From positions 8,298,001 to 8,362,000 of the forward strand of contig CM071595.1 of the NCBI GenBank assembly GCA_036435485.1: a stretch of DNA of 64,000 bases, given 5' to 3'. The notes beneath the pieces were generated by a model that did not search any database, was not told the origin of the DNA, and worked only from the letters and a program-made list of their open reading frames with translations. The position numbers and the translations under genes are program-made. Position 1 is the first letter of the stretch; each line of letters starts with the position of its first letter. This document shows, in pieces, positions 45,001 to 60,000 of the stretch. The DNA comes from Saposhnikovia divaricata. Its lineage: Eukaryota > Streptophyta > Magnoliopsida > Apiales > Apiaceae.

Positions 45001-48000
45001 CCGAAGATGCAATATTGTTCGAAGACGCATAAAAATGAAAATTATGCTAAGGACAAACAAATAGCTAGGCTCCGGCCGAAAATGCAATATTGTCCGAAGA
45101 CGCATAAAAATCAAAATTATGCTAAGGACAAATAAAGAGCTAGGCTCCGGCCGAAGATGCAATATTGTCCGAAGACGCATAAAAATGAAAATTATGCTAA
45201 GGACAAATAAAGAGCTAGGCCGCGGCCGAAGATGCAATATTGTCCGAAGACGCATAAAAATGAAAATTATGCTAAGGACAAATAAAGAGCTAGGCCGCGG
45301 CCGAAGATGCAATATTGTCCGAAGACGCATAAAAAATGAAAATTATGCTAAGGACAAATAAAGAGCTAGGCCCCGGCCGAAGATGCAATATTGTCCGAAG
45401 ACGCATAAAAATGAGAATTATGCTAAGGACAAACAAATAGCTAGGCTCCGGCCGAAGATGCAATATTGTCCGAAGACGCATAATAATGAAAATTATGCTA
45501 AGGACAAACAAATAGATAGGCTCCGGCCGAAGATGCAATATTGTCCGAAGATGCATAAAAATGAGAATTATGCTAAGGACAAACAAATAGCTAGGCTCCG
45601 GCCGAAGATGCAATATTGTCCGAAGACGCATAAAAATGAAAATTATGCTAAGGACAAACAAATAGCTAGGCTCCGGCCGAAGATGCAATATTGTCCGAAG
45701 ACGCATAAAAATGAAAATTATGCTAAGGACAAACAAATAGCTAGGCCGCGGCCGAAGATGCAATATTGTCCGAAGACGCATAAAAATGAAAATTATGCTA
45801 AGGACAAAGAAATAGCTAGGCTCCGGCCGAAGATGCAATATTGTTCGAAGACGCATAAAAATGAAAATTATGCTAAGGACAAACAAATAGCTAGGCTCCG
45901 GCCGAAAATGCAATATTGTCCGAAGACGCATAAAAATGAAAATTATGCTAAGGACAAATAAAGAGCTAGGCTCCGGCCGAAGATGCAATATTGTCCGAAG
46001 ACGCATAAAAATGAAAATTATGCTAAGGACAAATAAAGAGCTAGGCCGCGGCCGAAGATGCAATATTGTCCGAAGACGCATAAAAATGAAAATTATGCTA
46101 AGGACAAATAAAGATCTAGGCCCCGGCCGAAGATGCAATATTGTCCGAAGACGCATAAAAATGAGAATTATGCTAAGGACAAACAAATAGCTAGGCTCCG
46201 GCCGAAGATGCAATATTGTCCGAAGACGCATAAAAATGAAAATTATGCTAATGACAAACAAATAGATAGGCTCCGGCCGAAGATGCAATATTTTCCGAAG
46301 ACGCATAAAAATGAGAATTATGCTAAGGACAAACAAATAGCTAGGCTCCGGCCGAAGATGCAATATTGTCCGAAGACGCATAAAAATGAAAATTATGCTA
46401 AGGACAAACAAATAGATAGGCTCCGGCCGAAGATGCAATATTGTCCGAAGACGCATAAAAATGAAAATTATGCTAAGGACAAACAAATAGCTAGGCTCCG
46501 GCCGAAGATGCAATATTGTCCGAAGACGCATAAAAATGAAAATTATGCTAAGGACAAACAAATAGCTAGGCTCCGGCCGAAGATGCAATATTGTCCAAAG
46601 ACGCATAAAAATGAAAATTATGCTAAGGACAAATAAAGAGCTAGGCCGCGGTCGAAGATGCAATATTGTCCGAAGACGCATAAAAATGAAAATTATGCTA
46701 AGGACAAATAAAGAGCTAGGCTCCGGCCGAAGATTCAATATTGTCCGAAGACGCATAAAAATGAAAATTATGCTAAGGACAAATAAAGAGCTAGGCCGCG
46801 GCCGAAGATGCAATATTGTCCGAAGACGCATAAAAATGAAAATTATGCTAAGGACAAATAAAGAGCTAGGCCGCGGCCGAAGATGCAATATTGTCCGAAG
46901 ACGCATAAAAAATGAAAATTATGCTAAGGACAAATAAAGAGCTAGGCCCCGGCCGAAGATGCAATATTGTCCGAAGACGCATAAAAATGAGAATTATGCT
47001 AAGGACAAACAAATAGCTAGGCTCCGGCCGAAGATGCAATATTGTCCGAAGACGCATAATAATGAAAATTATGCTAAGGACAAACAAATAGATAGGCTCC
47101 GGCCGAAGATGCAATATTGTCCGAAGATGCATAAAAATGAGAATTATGCTAAGGACAAACAAATAGCTAGGCTCCGGCCGAAGATGCAATATTGTCCGAA
47201 GACGCATAAAAATGAAAATTATGCTAAGGACAAACAAATAGCTAGGCTCCGGCCGAAGATGCAATATTGTCCGAAGACGCATAAAAATGAAAATTATGCT
47301 AAGGACAAACAAATAGCTAGGCCGCGGCCGAAGATGCAATATTGTCCGAAGACGCATAAAAATGAAAATTATGCTAAGGACAAAGAAATAGCTAGGCTCC
47401 GGCCGAAGATGCAATATTGTTCGAAGACGCATAAAAATGAAAATTATGCTAAGGACAAACAAATAGCTAGGCTCCGGCCGAAAATGCAATATTGTCCGAA
47501 GACGCATAAAAATGAAAATTATGCTAAGGACAAATAAAGAGCTAGGCTCCGGCCGAAGATGCAATATTGTCCGAAGACGCATAAAAATGAAAATTATGCT
47601 AAGGACAAATAAAGAGCTAGGCCGCGGCCGAAGATGCAATATTGTCCGAAGACGCATAAAAATGAAAATTATGCTAAGGACAAATAAAGATCTAGGCCCC
47701 GGCCGAAGATGCAATATTGTCCGAAGACGCATAAAAATGAGAATTATGCTAAGGACAAACAAATAGCTAGGCTCCGGCCGAAGATGCAATATTGTCCGAA
47801 GACGCATAAAAATGAAAATTATGCTAATGACAAACAAATAGATAGGCTCCGGCCGAAGATGCAATATTTTCCGAAGACGCATAAAAATGAGAATTATGCT
47901 AAGGACAAACAAATAGCTAGGCTCCGGCCGAAGATGCAATATTGTCCGAAGACGCATAAAAATGAAAATTATGCTAAGGACAAACAAATAGATAGGCTCC

Positions 48001-50392
48001 GGCCGAAGATGCAATATTGTCCGAAGACGCATAAAAATGAAAATTATGCTAAGGACAAACAAATAGCTAGGCTCCGGCCGAAGATGCAATATTGTCCGAA
48101 GACGCATAAAAATGAAAATTATGCTAAGGACAAACAAATAGCTAGGCTCCGGCCGAAGATGCAATATTGTCCAAAGACGCATAAAAATGAAAATTATGCT
48201 AAGGACAAATAAAGAGCTAGGCCGCGGTCGAAGATGCAATATTGTCCGAAGACGCATAAAAATGAAAATTATGCTAAGGACAAATAAAGAGCTAGGCTCC
48301 GGCCGAAGATTCAATATTGTCCGAAGACGCATAAAAATGAAAATTATGCTAAGGACAAACAAATAGCTAGGCCGCGGCCGAAGATGCAATATTGCCCGAA
48401 GACGCATAAAAATGATAATTATGCTAAGGACAAACAAATAGTTAGGCTCCGGCCGAAGATGCAATATTGTCCGAAGACGCATAAAAATGAAAATTATGCT
48501 AAGGACAAACAAATAGCTAGGCTCCAGACGAAGATGCAATATTGTCCGAAGACGCATAAAAATGAAAATTATGCTAAGGACAAATAAAGATCTAGGCTCC
48601 GGCCGAAGATGCAATATTGTCCGAAGACGCATAAAAATGAAAATTATGCTAAGGACAAATAAAGAGCTAGGCCGCGGCCGAAGATGCAATATTGTCCGAA
48701 GACGCATAAAAATGAAAATTATGCTAAGGACAAATAAAGAGCTAGGCCCCGGCCGAAGATGCAATATTGTCCGAAGACGCATAAAAATGAGAATTATGCT
48801 AAGGACAAACAAATAGCTAGGCTCCGGCCGAAGATGCAATATTGTCCGAAGACGCATAAAAATGAAAATTATGCTAATGACAAACAAATAGATAGGCTCC
48901 GGCCGAAGATGCAATATTGTCCAAAGACGCATAAAAATGAGAATTATGCTAAGGACAAACAAATAGCTAGGCTCCGGCCGAAGATGCAATATTGTCCGAA
49001 GACGCATAAAAATGAAAATTATGCTAAGGACAAACAAATAGATAGGCTCCGGCCGAAGATGCAATATTGTCCGAAGACGCATAAAATGAAAATTATGCTA
49101 AGGACAAACAAATAGCTAGGCCCCGGCCGAAGATGCAATATTGTCCGAAGACGCATAAAAATGAAAATTATGCTAAGGACAAATAAAGAGCTAGGCCGCG
49201 GCCGAAGATGCAATATTGTCCGAAGACGCATAAAAATGAAAATTATGCTAAGGACAAACAAATAGCTAGGCCGCGGTCGAAGATGCAATATTGTCCGAAG
49301 ACGCATAAAAATGAAAATTATGCTAAGGACAAACAAATAGCTAGGCTCCGGCCGAAGATGCAATATTGTCCGAAGACGCATAAAAATGAGAATTATGCTA
49401 AGGACAAACAAATAGCTAGGCTCCGGCCGAAGATGCAATATTGTCCGAAGACGCATAAAAATGAAAATTATGCTAAGGACAAACAAATAGATAGGCTCCG
49501 GCCGAAGATACAATATTGTCCGAAGACGCATAAAAATGAGAATTATGCTAAGGACAAAAAAATAGCTAGGCTCCGGCCGAAGATGCAATATTGTCCGAAG
49601 ACGCATAAAAATGAAAATTATGCTAAGGACAAACAAATAGCTAGGCTCCGGCCGAAGATGCAATATTGTCCGAAGACGCATAAAAATGAAAATTATGTTA
49701 AGGACAAATAAAGAGCTAGGCCCCGGCCGAAGATGCAATATTGTCCGAAGACGCATAAAAATGAGAATTATGCTAAGGACAAACAAATAGCTAGGCTCCG
49801 GCCGAAGATGCAATATTGTCCGAAGACGCATAAAAATGAAAATTATGCTAAGGACAAACAAATAGCTAGGCTCCGGCCGAAGATGCAATATTGTCCGAAG
49901 ACGCATAAAAATGAAAATTATGCTAAGGACAAACAAATAGCTAGGCTCCGGCCGAAGATGCAATATTGTCCGAAGACGCATAAAAATTAAAATTATGCTA
50001 AGGACAAAAAAATAGCTAGGCTCCGACCGAAAATGCAATATTGTCCGAAGACGCATAAAAATGAAAATTATGCTAAAGACAAAGAAATAGATAGGCTCCG
50101 GCCGAAGATGCAATATTGTCCGAAGACGCATAAAAATGAGAATTATGCTAAGGACAAACAAATAGCTAGGCTCCGGCCGAAGATGCAATATTGTCCGAAG
50201 ACGCATAAAAATGAAAATTATGCTAAGGACAAACAAATAGCTAGGCTCCGGCCGAAGATGCAATATTGTCCGAAGACGCATAAAAATGAAAATTATGCTA
50301 AGGACAAATAAAGAGCTAGGCCGCGGCCGAAGATGCAATATTGTCCGAAGACGCATAAAAATGAAAATTATGCTAAGGACAAATAAAGAGCT

Positions 50393-50449
50393 AGGCTCCG
50401 GCCGAAGATGCATAAAAATGAAAATTATGCTAAGGACAAACAAATAGCT
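50393..50449 (+). repeat. Short (57-bp) satellite monomer
   Basis: Here CCGAAGATG is followed directly by CATAAAAATG: the 18 bp between the two internal CCGAAGA copies are missing. The equivalent monomer near 52400 has full length, which explains why the block offset is 2006 (27 x 75 minus 18 minus 1). Confidence 0.9.
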
Positions 50450-51087
50450 AGGCTCCGGCCGAAGATGCAATATTGTCCGAAGACGTATAAAAATGAAAAT
50501 TATGCTAATGACAAATAAAGAGCTAGGCCGCGGCCGAAGATGCAATATTGTCCGAAGACGCATAAAAATGAAAATTATGCTAAGGACAAATAAAGAGCTA
50601 GGCCGCGGCCGAAGATGCAATATTGTCCGAAGACGCATAAAAATGAAAATTATGCTAAGGACAAATAAAGAGCTAGGCCCCGGCCGAAGATGCAATATTG
50701 TCCGAAGACGCATAAAAATGAGAATTATGCTAAGGACAAACAAAGAGCTAGGCCGCGGCCGAAGATGCAATATTGTCCGAAGACGCATAAAAATGAAAAT
50801 TATGCTAAGGACAAATAAAGAGCTAGGCCGCGGCCGAAGATGCAATATTGTCCGAAGACGCATAAAAATGAAAATTATGCTAAGGACAAATAAAGAGCTA
50901 GGCCCCGGCCGAAGATGCAATATTGTCCGAAGACGCATAAAAATGAGAATTATGCTAAGGACAAACAAATAGCTAGGCTCCGGCCGAAGATGCAATATTG
51001 TCCGAAGACGCATAAAAATGAAAATTATGCTAAGGACAAACAAATAGATAGGCTCCGGCCGAAGATGCAATATTGTCCGAAGACGCA

Positions 51088-54000
51088 TAAAATGAAAATT
51101 ATGCTAAGGACAAACAAATAGCTAGGCCCCGGCCGAAGATGCAATATTGTCCGAAGACGCATAAAAATGAAAATTATGCTAAGGACAAATAAAGAGCTAG
51201 GCCGCGGCCGAAGATGCAATATTGTCCGAAGACGCATAAAAATGAAAATTATGCTAAGGACAAACAAATAGCTAGGCCGCGGTCGAAGATGCAATATTGT
51301 CCGAAGACGCATAAAAATGAAAATTATGCTAAGGACAAACAAATAGCTAGGCTCCGGCCGAAGATGCAATATTGTCCGAAGACGCATAAAAATGAGAATT
51401 ATGCTAAGGACAAACAAATAGCTAGGCTCCGGCCGAAGATGCAATATTGTCCGAAGACGCATAAAAATGAAAATTATGCTAAGGACAAACAAATAGATAG
51501 GCTCCGGCCGAAGATGCAATATTGTCCGAAGACGCATAAAAATGAGAATTATGCTAAGGACAAACAAATAGCTAGGCTCCGGCCGAAGATGCAATATTGT
51601 CCGAAGACGCATAAAAATGAAAATTATGCTAAGGACAAACAAATAGCTAGGCTCCGGCCGAAGATGCAATATTGTCCGAAGACGCATAAAAATGAAAATT
51701 ATGTTAAGGACAAATAAAGAGCTAGGCCCCGGCCGAAGATGCAATATTGTCCGAAGACGCATAAAAATGAGAATTATGCTAAGGACAAACAAATAGCTAG
51801 GCTCCGGCCGAAGATGCAATATTGTCCGAAGACGCATAAAAATGAAAATTATGCTAAGGACAAACAAATAGCTAGGCTCCGGCCGAAGATGCAATATTGT
51901 CCGAAGACGCATAAAAATGAAAATTATGCTAAGGACAAACAAATAGCTAGGCTCCGGCCGAAGATGCAATATTGTCCGAAGACGCATAAAAATTAAAATT
52001 ATGCTAAGGACAAAAAAATAGCTAGGCTCCGGCCGAAAATGCAATATTGTCCGAAGACGCATAAAAATGAAAATTATGCTAAAGACAAAGAAATAGATAG
52101 GCTCCGGCCGAAGATGCAATATTGTCCGAAGACGCATAAAAATGAGAATTATGCTAAGGACAAACAAATAGCTAGGCTCCGGCCGAAGATGCAATATTGT
52201 CCGAAGACGCATAAAAATGAAAATTATGCTAAGGACAAACAAATAGCTAGGCTCCGGCCGAAGATGCAATATTGTCCGAAGACGCATAAAAATGAAAATT
52301 ATGCTAAGGACAAATAAAGAGCTAGGCCGCGGCCGAAGATGCAATATTGTCCGAAGACGCATAAAAATGAAAATTATGCTAAGGACAAATAAAGAGCTAG
52401 GCTCCGGCCGAAGATGCAATATTGTCCGAAGACGCATAAAAATGAAAATTATGCTAAGGACAAACAAATAGCTAGGCTCCGGCCGAAGATGCAATATTGT
52501 CCGAAGACGCATAAAAATGAAAATTATGCTAATGACAAATAAAGAGCTAGGCCGCGGCCGAAGATGCAATATTGTCCGAAGACGCATAAAAATGAAAATT
52601 ATGCTAAGGACAAATAAAGAGCTAGGCCGCGGCCGAAGATGCAATATTGTCCGAAGACGCATAAAAATGAAAATTATGCTAAGGACAAATAAAGAGCTAG
52701 GCCCCGGCCGAAGATGCAATATTGTCCGAAGACGCATAAAAATGAGAATTATGCTAAGGACAAACAAAGAGCTAGGCCGCGGCCGAAGATGCAATATTGT
52801 CCGAAGACGCATAAAAATGAAAATTATGCTAAGGACAAATAAAGAGCTAGGCCCCGGCCGAAGATGCAATATTGTCCGAAGACGCATAAAAATGAGAATT
52901 ATGCTAAGAACAAACAAATAGCTAGGCTCCGGCCGAAGATGCAATATTGTCCGAAGACGCATAATAATGAAAATTATGCTAAGGACAAACAAATAGATAG
53001 GCTTCGGCCGAAGATGCAATATTGTCCGAAGACGCATAAAAATGAGAATTATGCTAAGGACAAACAAATAGCTAGGCTCCGGCCGAAGATGCAATATTGT
53101 CCGAAGACGCATAAAAATGAAAATTATGCTAAGGACAAACAAATAGCTAGGCGCCGGCCGAAGATGCAATATTGTCCGAAGACGCATAAAAATGAAAATT
53201 ATGCTAAGGACAAACAAATAGCTAGGCCGCGGCCGAAGATGCAATATTGTCCGAAGACACATAAAAATGAAAATTATGCTAAGGACAAACAAATAGCTAG
53301 GCTCCGGCCGAAGATGCAATATTGTCCGAAGACGCATAAAAATGAGAATTATGCTAAGGACAAAGAAATAGATAGGCTCCGGCCGAAGATGCAATATTGT
53401 CCGAAGACGCATAAAAATGAGAATTATGCTAAGAACAAACAAATAGCTAGGCTCCGGCCGAAGATGCAATATTGTCCGAAGACGCATAATAATGAAAATT
53501 ATGCTAAGGACAAACAAATAGATAGGCTCCGGCCGAAGATGCAATATTGTCCGAAGACGCATAAAAATGAGAATTATGCTAAGGACAAACAAATAGCTAG
53601 GCTCCGGCCGAAGATGCAATATTGTCCGAAGACGCATAAAAATGAAAATTATGCTAAGGACAAATAAAGAGCTAGGCTCCGGCCGAAGATGCAATATTGT
53701 CCGAAGACGCATAAAAATGAAAATTATGCTAAGGACAAACAAATAGCTAGGCTCCGGCCGAAGATGCAATATTGTCCGAAGACGCATAAAAATGAAAATT
53801 ATGCTAATGACAAATAAAGAGCTAGGCCGCGGCCGAAGATGCAATATTGTCCGAAGACGCATAAAAATGAAAATTATGCTAAGGACAAATAAAGAGCTAG
53901 GCCGCGGCCGAAGATGCAATATTGTCCGAAGACGCATAAAAATGAAAATTATGCTAAGGACAAATAAAGAGCTAGGCCCCGGCCGAAGATGCAATATTGT

Positions 54001-57000
54001 CCGAAGACGCATAAAAATGAGAATTATGCTAAGGACAAACAAAGAGCTAGGCCGCGGCCGAAGATGCAATATTGTCCGAAGACGCATAAAAATGAAAATT
54101 ATGCTAAGGACAAATAAAGAGCTAGGCCCCGGCCGAAGATGCAATATTGTCCGAAGACGCATAAAAATGAGAATTATGCTAAGAACAAACAAATAGCTAG
54201 GCTCCGGCCGAAGATGCAATATTGTCCGAAGACGCATAATAATGAAAATTATGCTAAGGACAAATAAAGAGCTAGGCCGCGGCCGAAGATGCAATATTGT
54301 CCGAAGACGCATAAAAATGAAAATTATGCTAAGGACAAACAAATAGCTAGGCCGCGGTCGAAGATGCAATATTGTCCGAAGACGCATAAAAATGAAAATT
54401 ATGCTAAGGACAAACAAATAGCTAGGCTCCGGCCGGAGATGCAATATTGTCCGAAGACGCATAAAAATGAAAATTATGCTAAGGACAAAGAAATAGCTAG
54501 GCTCCGACCGAAGATGCAATATTGTCCGAAGACGCATAAAAATTAAAATTATGCTAAGGACAAACAAATAGCTAGGCTCCGGCCGAAAATGCAATATTGT
54601 CCGAAGACGCATAAAAATGAAAATTATGCTAAGGACAAAGAAATAGATAGGCTCCGGCCGAAGATGCAATATTGTCCGAAGACGCATAAAAATGAAAATT
54701 ATGCTAAGGACAAACAAATAGCTAGGCTCCGGCCGAAGATGCAATATTGTCCGAAGACGCATAAAAATGAAAATTATGCTAAGGACAAATAAAGAGCTAG
54801 GTGCCGGCCGAAGATGCAATATTGTCCGAAGACGCATAAAAATGAAAATTATGCTAAGGACAAATAAAGAGCTAGGCCGCGGCCGAAGATGCAATATTGT
54901 CCGAAGACGCATAAAAATGAAAATTATGCTAAGGACAAAGAAATAGCTAGGCTCCGGCCGAAGATGCAATATTGTCCGAAGACGCATAAAAATGAAAATT
55001 ATGCTAAGGACAAACAAATAGCTAGGCTCCGGCCGAAGATACAATATTGTCCGAAGACGCATAAAAATGAAAATTATGCTAAGGACAAACAAATAGCTAG
55101 GCGTCGGCCGAAGATGCAATATTGTCCGAAGACGCATAAAAATGAAAATTATGCTAAGGACAAACAAATACCTAGGCCGCGGCCGAAGATGCAATATTGT
55201 CCGAAGACACATAAAAATGAAAATTATGCTAAGGACAAACAAATAGCTAGGCTCCGGCCGAAGATGCAATATTGTTCGAAGACGCATAAAAATGAAAATT
55301 ATGCTAAGGACAAACAAATAGCTAGGCTCCGGCCGAAGATGCAATATTGTCCGAAGACGCATAAAAATGAAAATTATGCTAAGGACAAATAAAGAGCTAG
55401 GTGCCGGCCGAAGATGCAATATTGTCCGAAGACGCATAAAAATGAAAATTATGCTAAGGACAAATAAAGAGCTAGGCCGCGGCCGAAGATGCAATATTGT
55501 CCGAAGACGCATAAAAATGAAAATTATGCTAAGGACAAATAAAGATCTAGGCCCCGGCCGAAGATGCAATATTGTCCGAAGACGCATAAAAATGAGAATT
55601 ATGCTAAGGACAAACAAATAGCTAGGCTCCGGCCGAAGATGCAATATTGTCCGAAGACGCATAAAAATGAAAATTATGCTAATGACAAACAAATAGATAG
55701 GCTCCGGCCGAAGATGCAATATTGTCCGAAGACGCATAAAAATGAGAATTATGCTAAGGACAAACAAATAGCTAGGCTCCGGCCGAAGATGCAATATTGT
55801 CCGAAGACGCATAAAAATGAAAATTATGCTGAGGACAAATAAAGAGCTAGGCTGCGGCCGAAGATGCAATATTGTCCGAAGATGCATAAAAATGAGAATT
55901 ATGCTAAGGACAAACAAATAGCTAGGCTCCGGCCGAAGATGCAATATTGTCCGAAGACGCATAAAAATGAAAATTATGCTAAGGACAAACAAATAGCTAG
56001 GCTCCGGCCGGAGATGCAATATTGTCCGAAGACGCATAAAAATGAAAATTATGCTAAGGACAAAGAAATAGCTAGGCTCCGGCCGAAGATGCAATATTGT
56101 CCGAAGACGCATAAAAATTAAAATTATGCTAAGGACAAACAAATAGCTAGGCTCCGGCCGAAAATGCAATATTGTCCGAAGACGCATAAAAATGAAAATT
56201 ATGCTAAGGACAAAGAAATAGATAGGCTCCGGCCGAAGATGCAATATTGTCCAAAGACGCATAAAAATGAGAATTATGCTAAGGACAAACAAATAGCTAG
56301 GCTCCGGCCGAAGATGCAATATTGTCCGAAGACGCATAAAAATGAAAATTATGCTAAGGACAAACAAATAGATAGGCTCCGGCCGAAGATGCAATATTGT
56401 CCGAAGACGCATAAAATGAAAATTATGCTAAGGACAAACAAATAGCTAGGCCCCGGCCGAAGATGCAATATTGTCCGAAGACGCATAAAAATGAAAATTA
56501 TGCTAAGGACAAATAAAGAGCTAGGCCGCGGCCGAAGATGCAATATTGTCCGAAGACGCATAAAAATGAAAATTATGCTAAGGACAAACAAATAGCTAGG
56601 CCGCGGTCGAAGATGCAATATTGTCCGAAGACGCATAAAAATGAAAATTATGCTAAGGACAAACAAATAGCTAGGCTCCGGCCGAAGATGCAATATTGTC
56701 CGAAGACGCATAAAAATGAGAATTATGCTAAGGACAAACAAATAGCTAGGCTCCGGCCGAAGATGCAATATTGTCCGAAGACGCATAAAAATGAAAATTA
56801 TGCTAAGGACAAACAAATAGATAGGCTCCGGCCGAAGATGCAATATTGTCCGAAGACGCATAAAAATGAGAATTATGCTAAGGACAAACAAATAGCTAGG
56901 CTCCGGCCGAAGATGCAATATTGTCCGAAGACGCATAAAAATGAAAATTATGCTAAGGACAAACAAATAGCTAGGCTCCGGCCGAAGATGCAATATTGTC

Positions 57001-60000
57001 CGAAGACGCATAAAAATGAAAATTATGTTAAGGACAAATAAAGAGCTAGGCCCCGGCCGAAGATGCAATATTGTCCGAAGACGCATAAAAATGAGAATTA
57101 TGCTAAGGACAAACAAATAGCTAGGCTCCGGCCGAAGATGCAATATTGTCCGAAGACGCATAAAAATGAAAATTATGCTAAGGACAAACAAATAGCTAGG
57201 CTCCGGCCGAAGATGCAATATTGTCCGAAGACGCATAAAAATGAAAATTATGCTAAGGACAAACAAATAGCTAGGCTCCGGCCGAAGATGCAATATTGTC
57301 CGAAGACGCATAAAAATTAAAATTATGCTAAGGACAAAAAAATAGCTAGGCTCCGGCCGAAAATGCAATATTGTCCGAAGACGCATAAAAATGAAAATTA
57401 TGCTAAAGACAAAGAAATAGATAGGCTCCGGCCGAAGATGCAATATTGTCCGAAGACGCATAAAAATGAGAATTATGCTAAGGACAAACAAATAGCTAGG
57501 CTCCGGCCGAAGATGCAATATTGTCCGAAGACGCATAAAAATGAAAATTATGCTAAGGACAAACAAATAGCTAGGCTCCGGCCGAAGATGCAATATTGTC
57601 CGAAGACGCATAAAAATGAAAATTATGCTAAGGACAAATAAAGAGCTAGGCCGCGGCCGAAGATGCAATATTGTCCGAAGACGCATAAAAATGAAAATTA
57701 TGCTAAGGACAAATAAAGAGCTAGGCTCCGGCCGAAGATGCAATATTGTCCGAAGACGCATAAAAATGAAAATTATGCTAAGGACAAACAAATAGCTAGG
57801 CTCCGGCCGAAGATGCAATATTGTCCGAAGACGCATAAAAATGAAAATTATGCTAATGACAAATAAAGAGCTAGGCCGCGGCCGAAGATGCAATATTGTC
57901 CGAAGACGCATAAAAATGAAAATTATGCTAAGGACAAATAAAGAGCTAGGCCGCGGCCGAAGATGCAATATTGTCCGAAGACGCATAAAAATGAAAATTA
58001 TGCTAAGGACAAATAAAGAGCTAGGCCCCGGCCGAAGATGCAATATTGTCCGAAGACGCATAAAAATGAGAATTATGCTAAGGACAAACAAAGAGCTAGG
58101 CCGCGGCCGAAGATGCAATATTGTCCGAAGACGCATAAAAATGAAAATTATGCTAAGGACAAATAAAGAGCTAGGCCCCGGCCGAAGATGCAATATTGTC
58201 CGAAGACGCATAAAAATGAGAATTATGCTAAGAACAAACAAATAGCTAGGCTCCGGCCGAAGATGCAATATTGTCCGAAGACGCATAATAATGAAAATTA
58301 TGCTAAGGACAAACAAATAGATAGGCTTCGGCCGAAGATGCAATATTGTCCGAAGACGCATAAAAATGAGAATTATGCTAAGGACAAACAAATAGCTAGG
58401 CTCCGGCCGAAGATGCAATATTGTCCGAAGACGCATAAAAATGAAAATTATGCTAAGGACAAACAAATAGCTAGGCGCCGGCCGAAGATGCAATATTGTC
58501 CGAAGACGCATAAAAATGAAAATTATGCTAAGGACAAACAAATAGCTAGGCCGCGGCCGAAGATGCAATATTGTCCGAAGACACATAAAAATGAAAATTA
58601 TGCTAAGGACAAACAAATAGCTAGGCTCCGGCCGAAGATGCAATATTGTCCGAAGACGCATAAAAATGAGAATTATGCTAAGGACAAAGAAATAGATAGG
58701 CTCCGGCCGAAGATGCAATATTGTCCGAAGACGCATAAAAATGAGAATTATGCTAAGAACAAACAAATAGCTAGGCTCCGGCCGAAGATGCAATATTGTC
58801 CGAAGACGCATAATAATGAAAATTATGCTAAGGACAAACAAATAGATAGGCTCCGGCCGAAGATGCAATATTGTCCGAAGACGCATAAAAATGAGAATTA
58901 TGCTAAGGACAAACAAATAGCTAGGCTCCGGCCGAAGATGCAATATTGTCCGAAGACGCATAAAAATGAAAATTATGCTAAGGACAAATAAAGAGCTAGG
59001 CTCCGGCCGAAGATGCAATATTGTCCGAAGACGCATAAAAATGAAAATTATGCTAAGGACAAACAAATAGCTAGGCTCCGGCCGAAGATGCAATATTGTC
59101 CGAAGACGCATAAAAATGAAAATTATGCTAATGACAAATAAAGAGCTAGGCCGCGGCCGAAGATGCAATATTGTCCGAAGACGCATAAAAATGAAAATTA
59201 TGCTAAGGACAAATAAAGAGCTAGGCCGCGGCCGAAGATGCAATATTGTCCGAAGACGCATAAAAATGAAAATTATGCTAAGGACAAATAAAGAGCTAGG
59301 CCCCGGCCGAAGATGCAATATTGTCCGAAGACGCATAAAAATGAGAATTATGCTAAGGACAAACAAAGAGCTAGGCCGCGGCCGAAGATGCAATATTGTC
59401 CGAAGACGCATAAAAATGAAAATTATGCTAAGGACAAATAAAGAGCTAGGCCCCGGCCGAAGATGCAATATTGTCCGAAGACGCATAAAAATGAGAATTA
59501 TGCTAAGAACAAACAAATAGCTAGGCTCCGGCCGAAGATGCAATATTGTCCGAAGACGCATAATAATGAAAATTATGCTAAGGACAAATAAAGAGCTAGG
59601 CCGCGGCCGAAGATGCAATATTGTCCGAAGACGCATAAAAATGAAAATTATGCTAAGGACAAACAAATAGCTAGGCCGCGGTCGAAGATGCAATATTGTC
59701 CGAAGACGCATAAAAATGAAAATTATGCTAAGGACAAACAAATAGCTAGGCTCCGGCCGGAGATGCAATATTGTCCGAAGACGCATAAAAATGAAAATTA
59801 TGCTAAGGACAAAGAAATAGCTAGGCTCCGACCGAAGATGCAATATTGTCCGAAGACGCATAAAAATTAAAATTATGCTAAGGACAAACAAATAGCTAGG
59901 CTCCGGCCGAAAATGCAATATTGTCCGAAGACGCATAAAAATGAAAATTATGCTAAGGACAAAGAAATAGATAGGCTCCGGCCGAAGATGCAATATTGTC

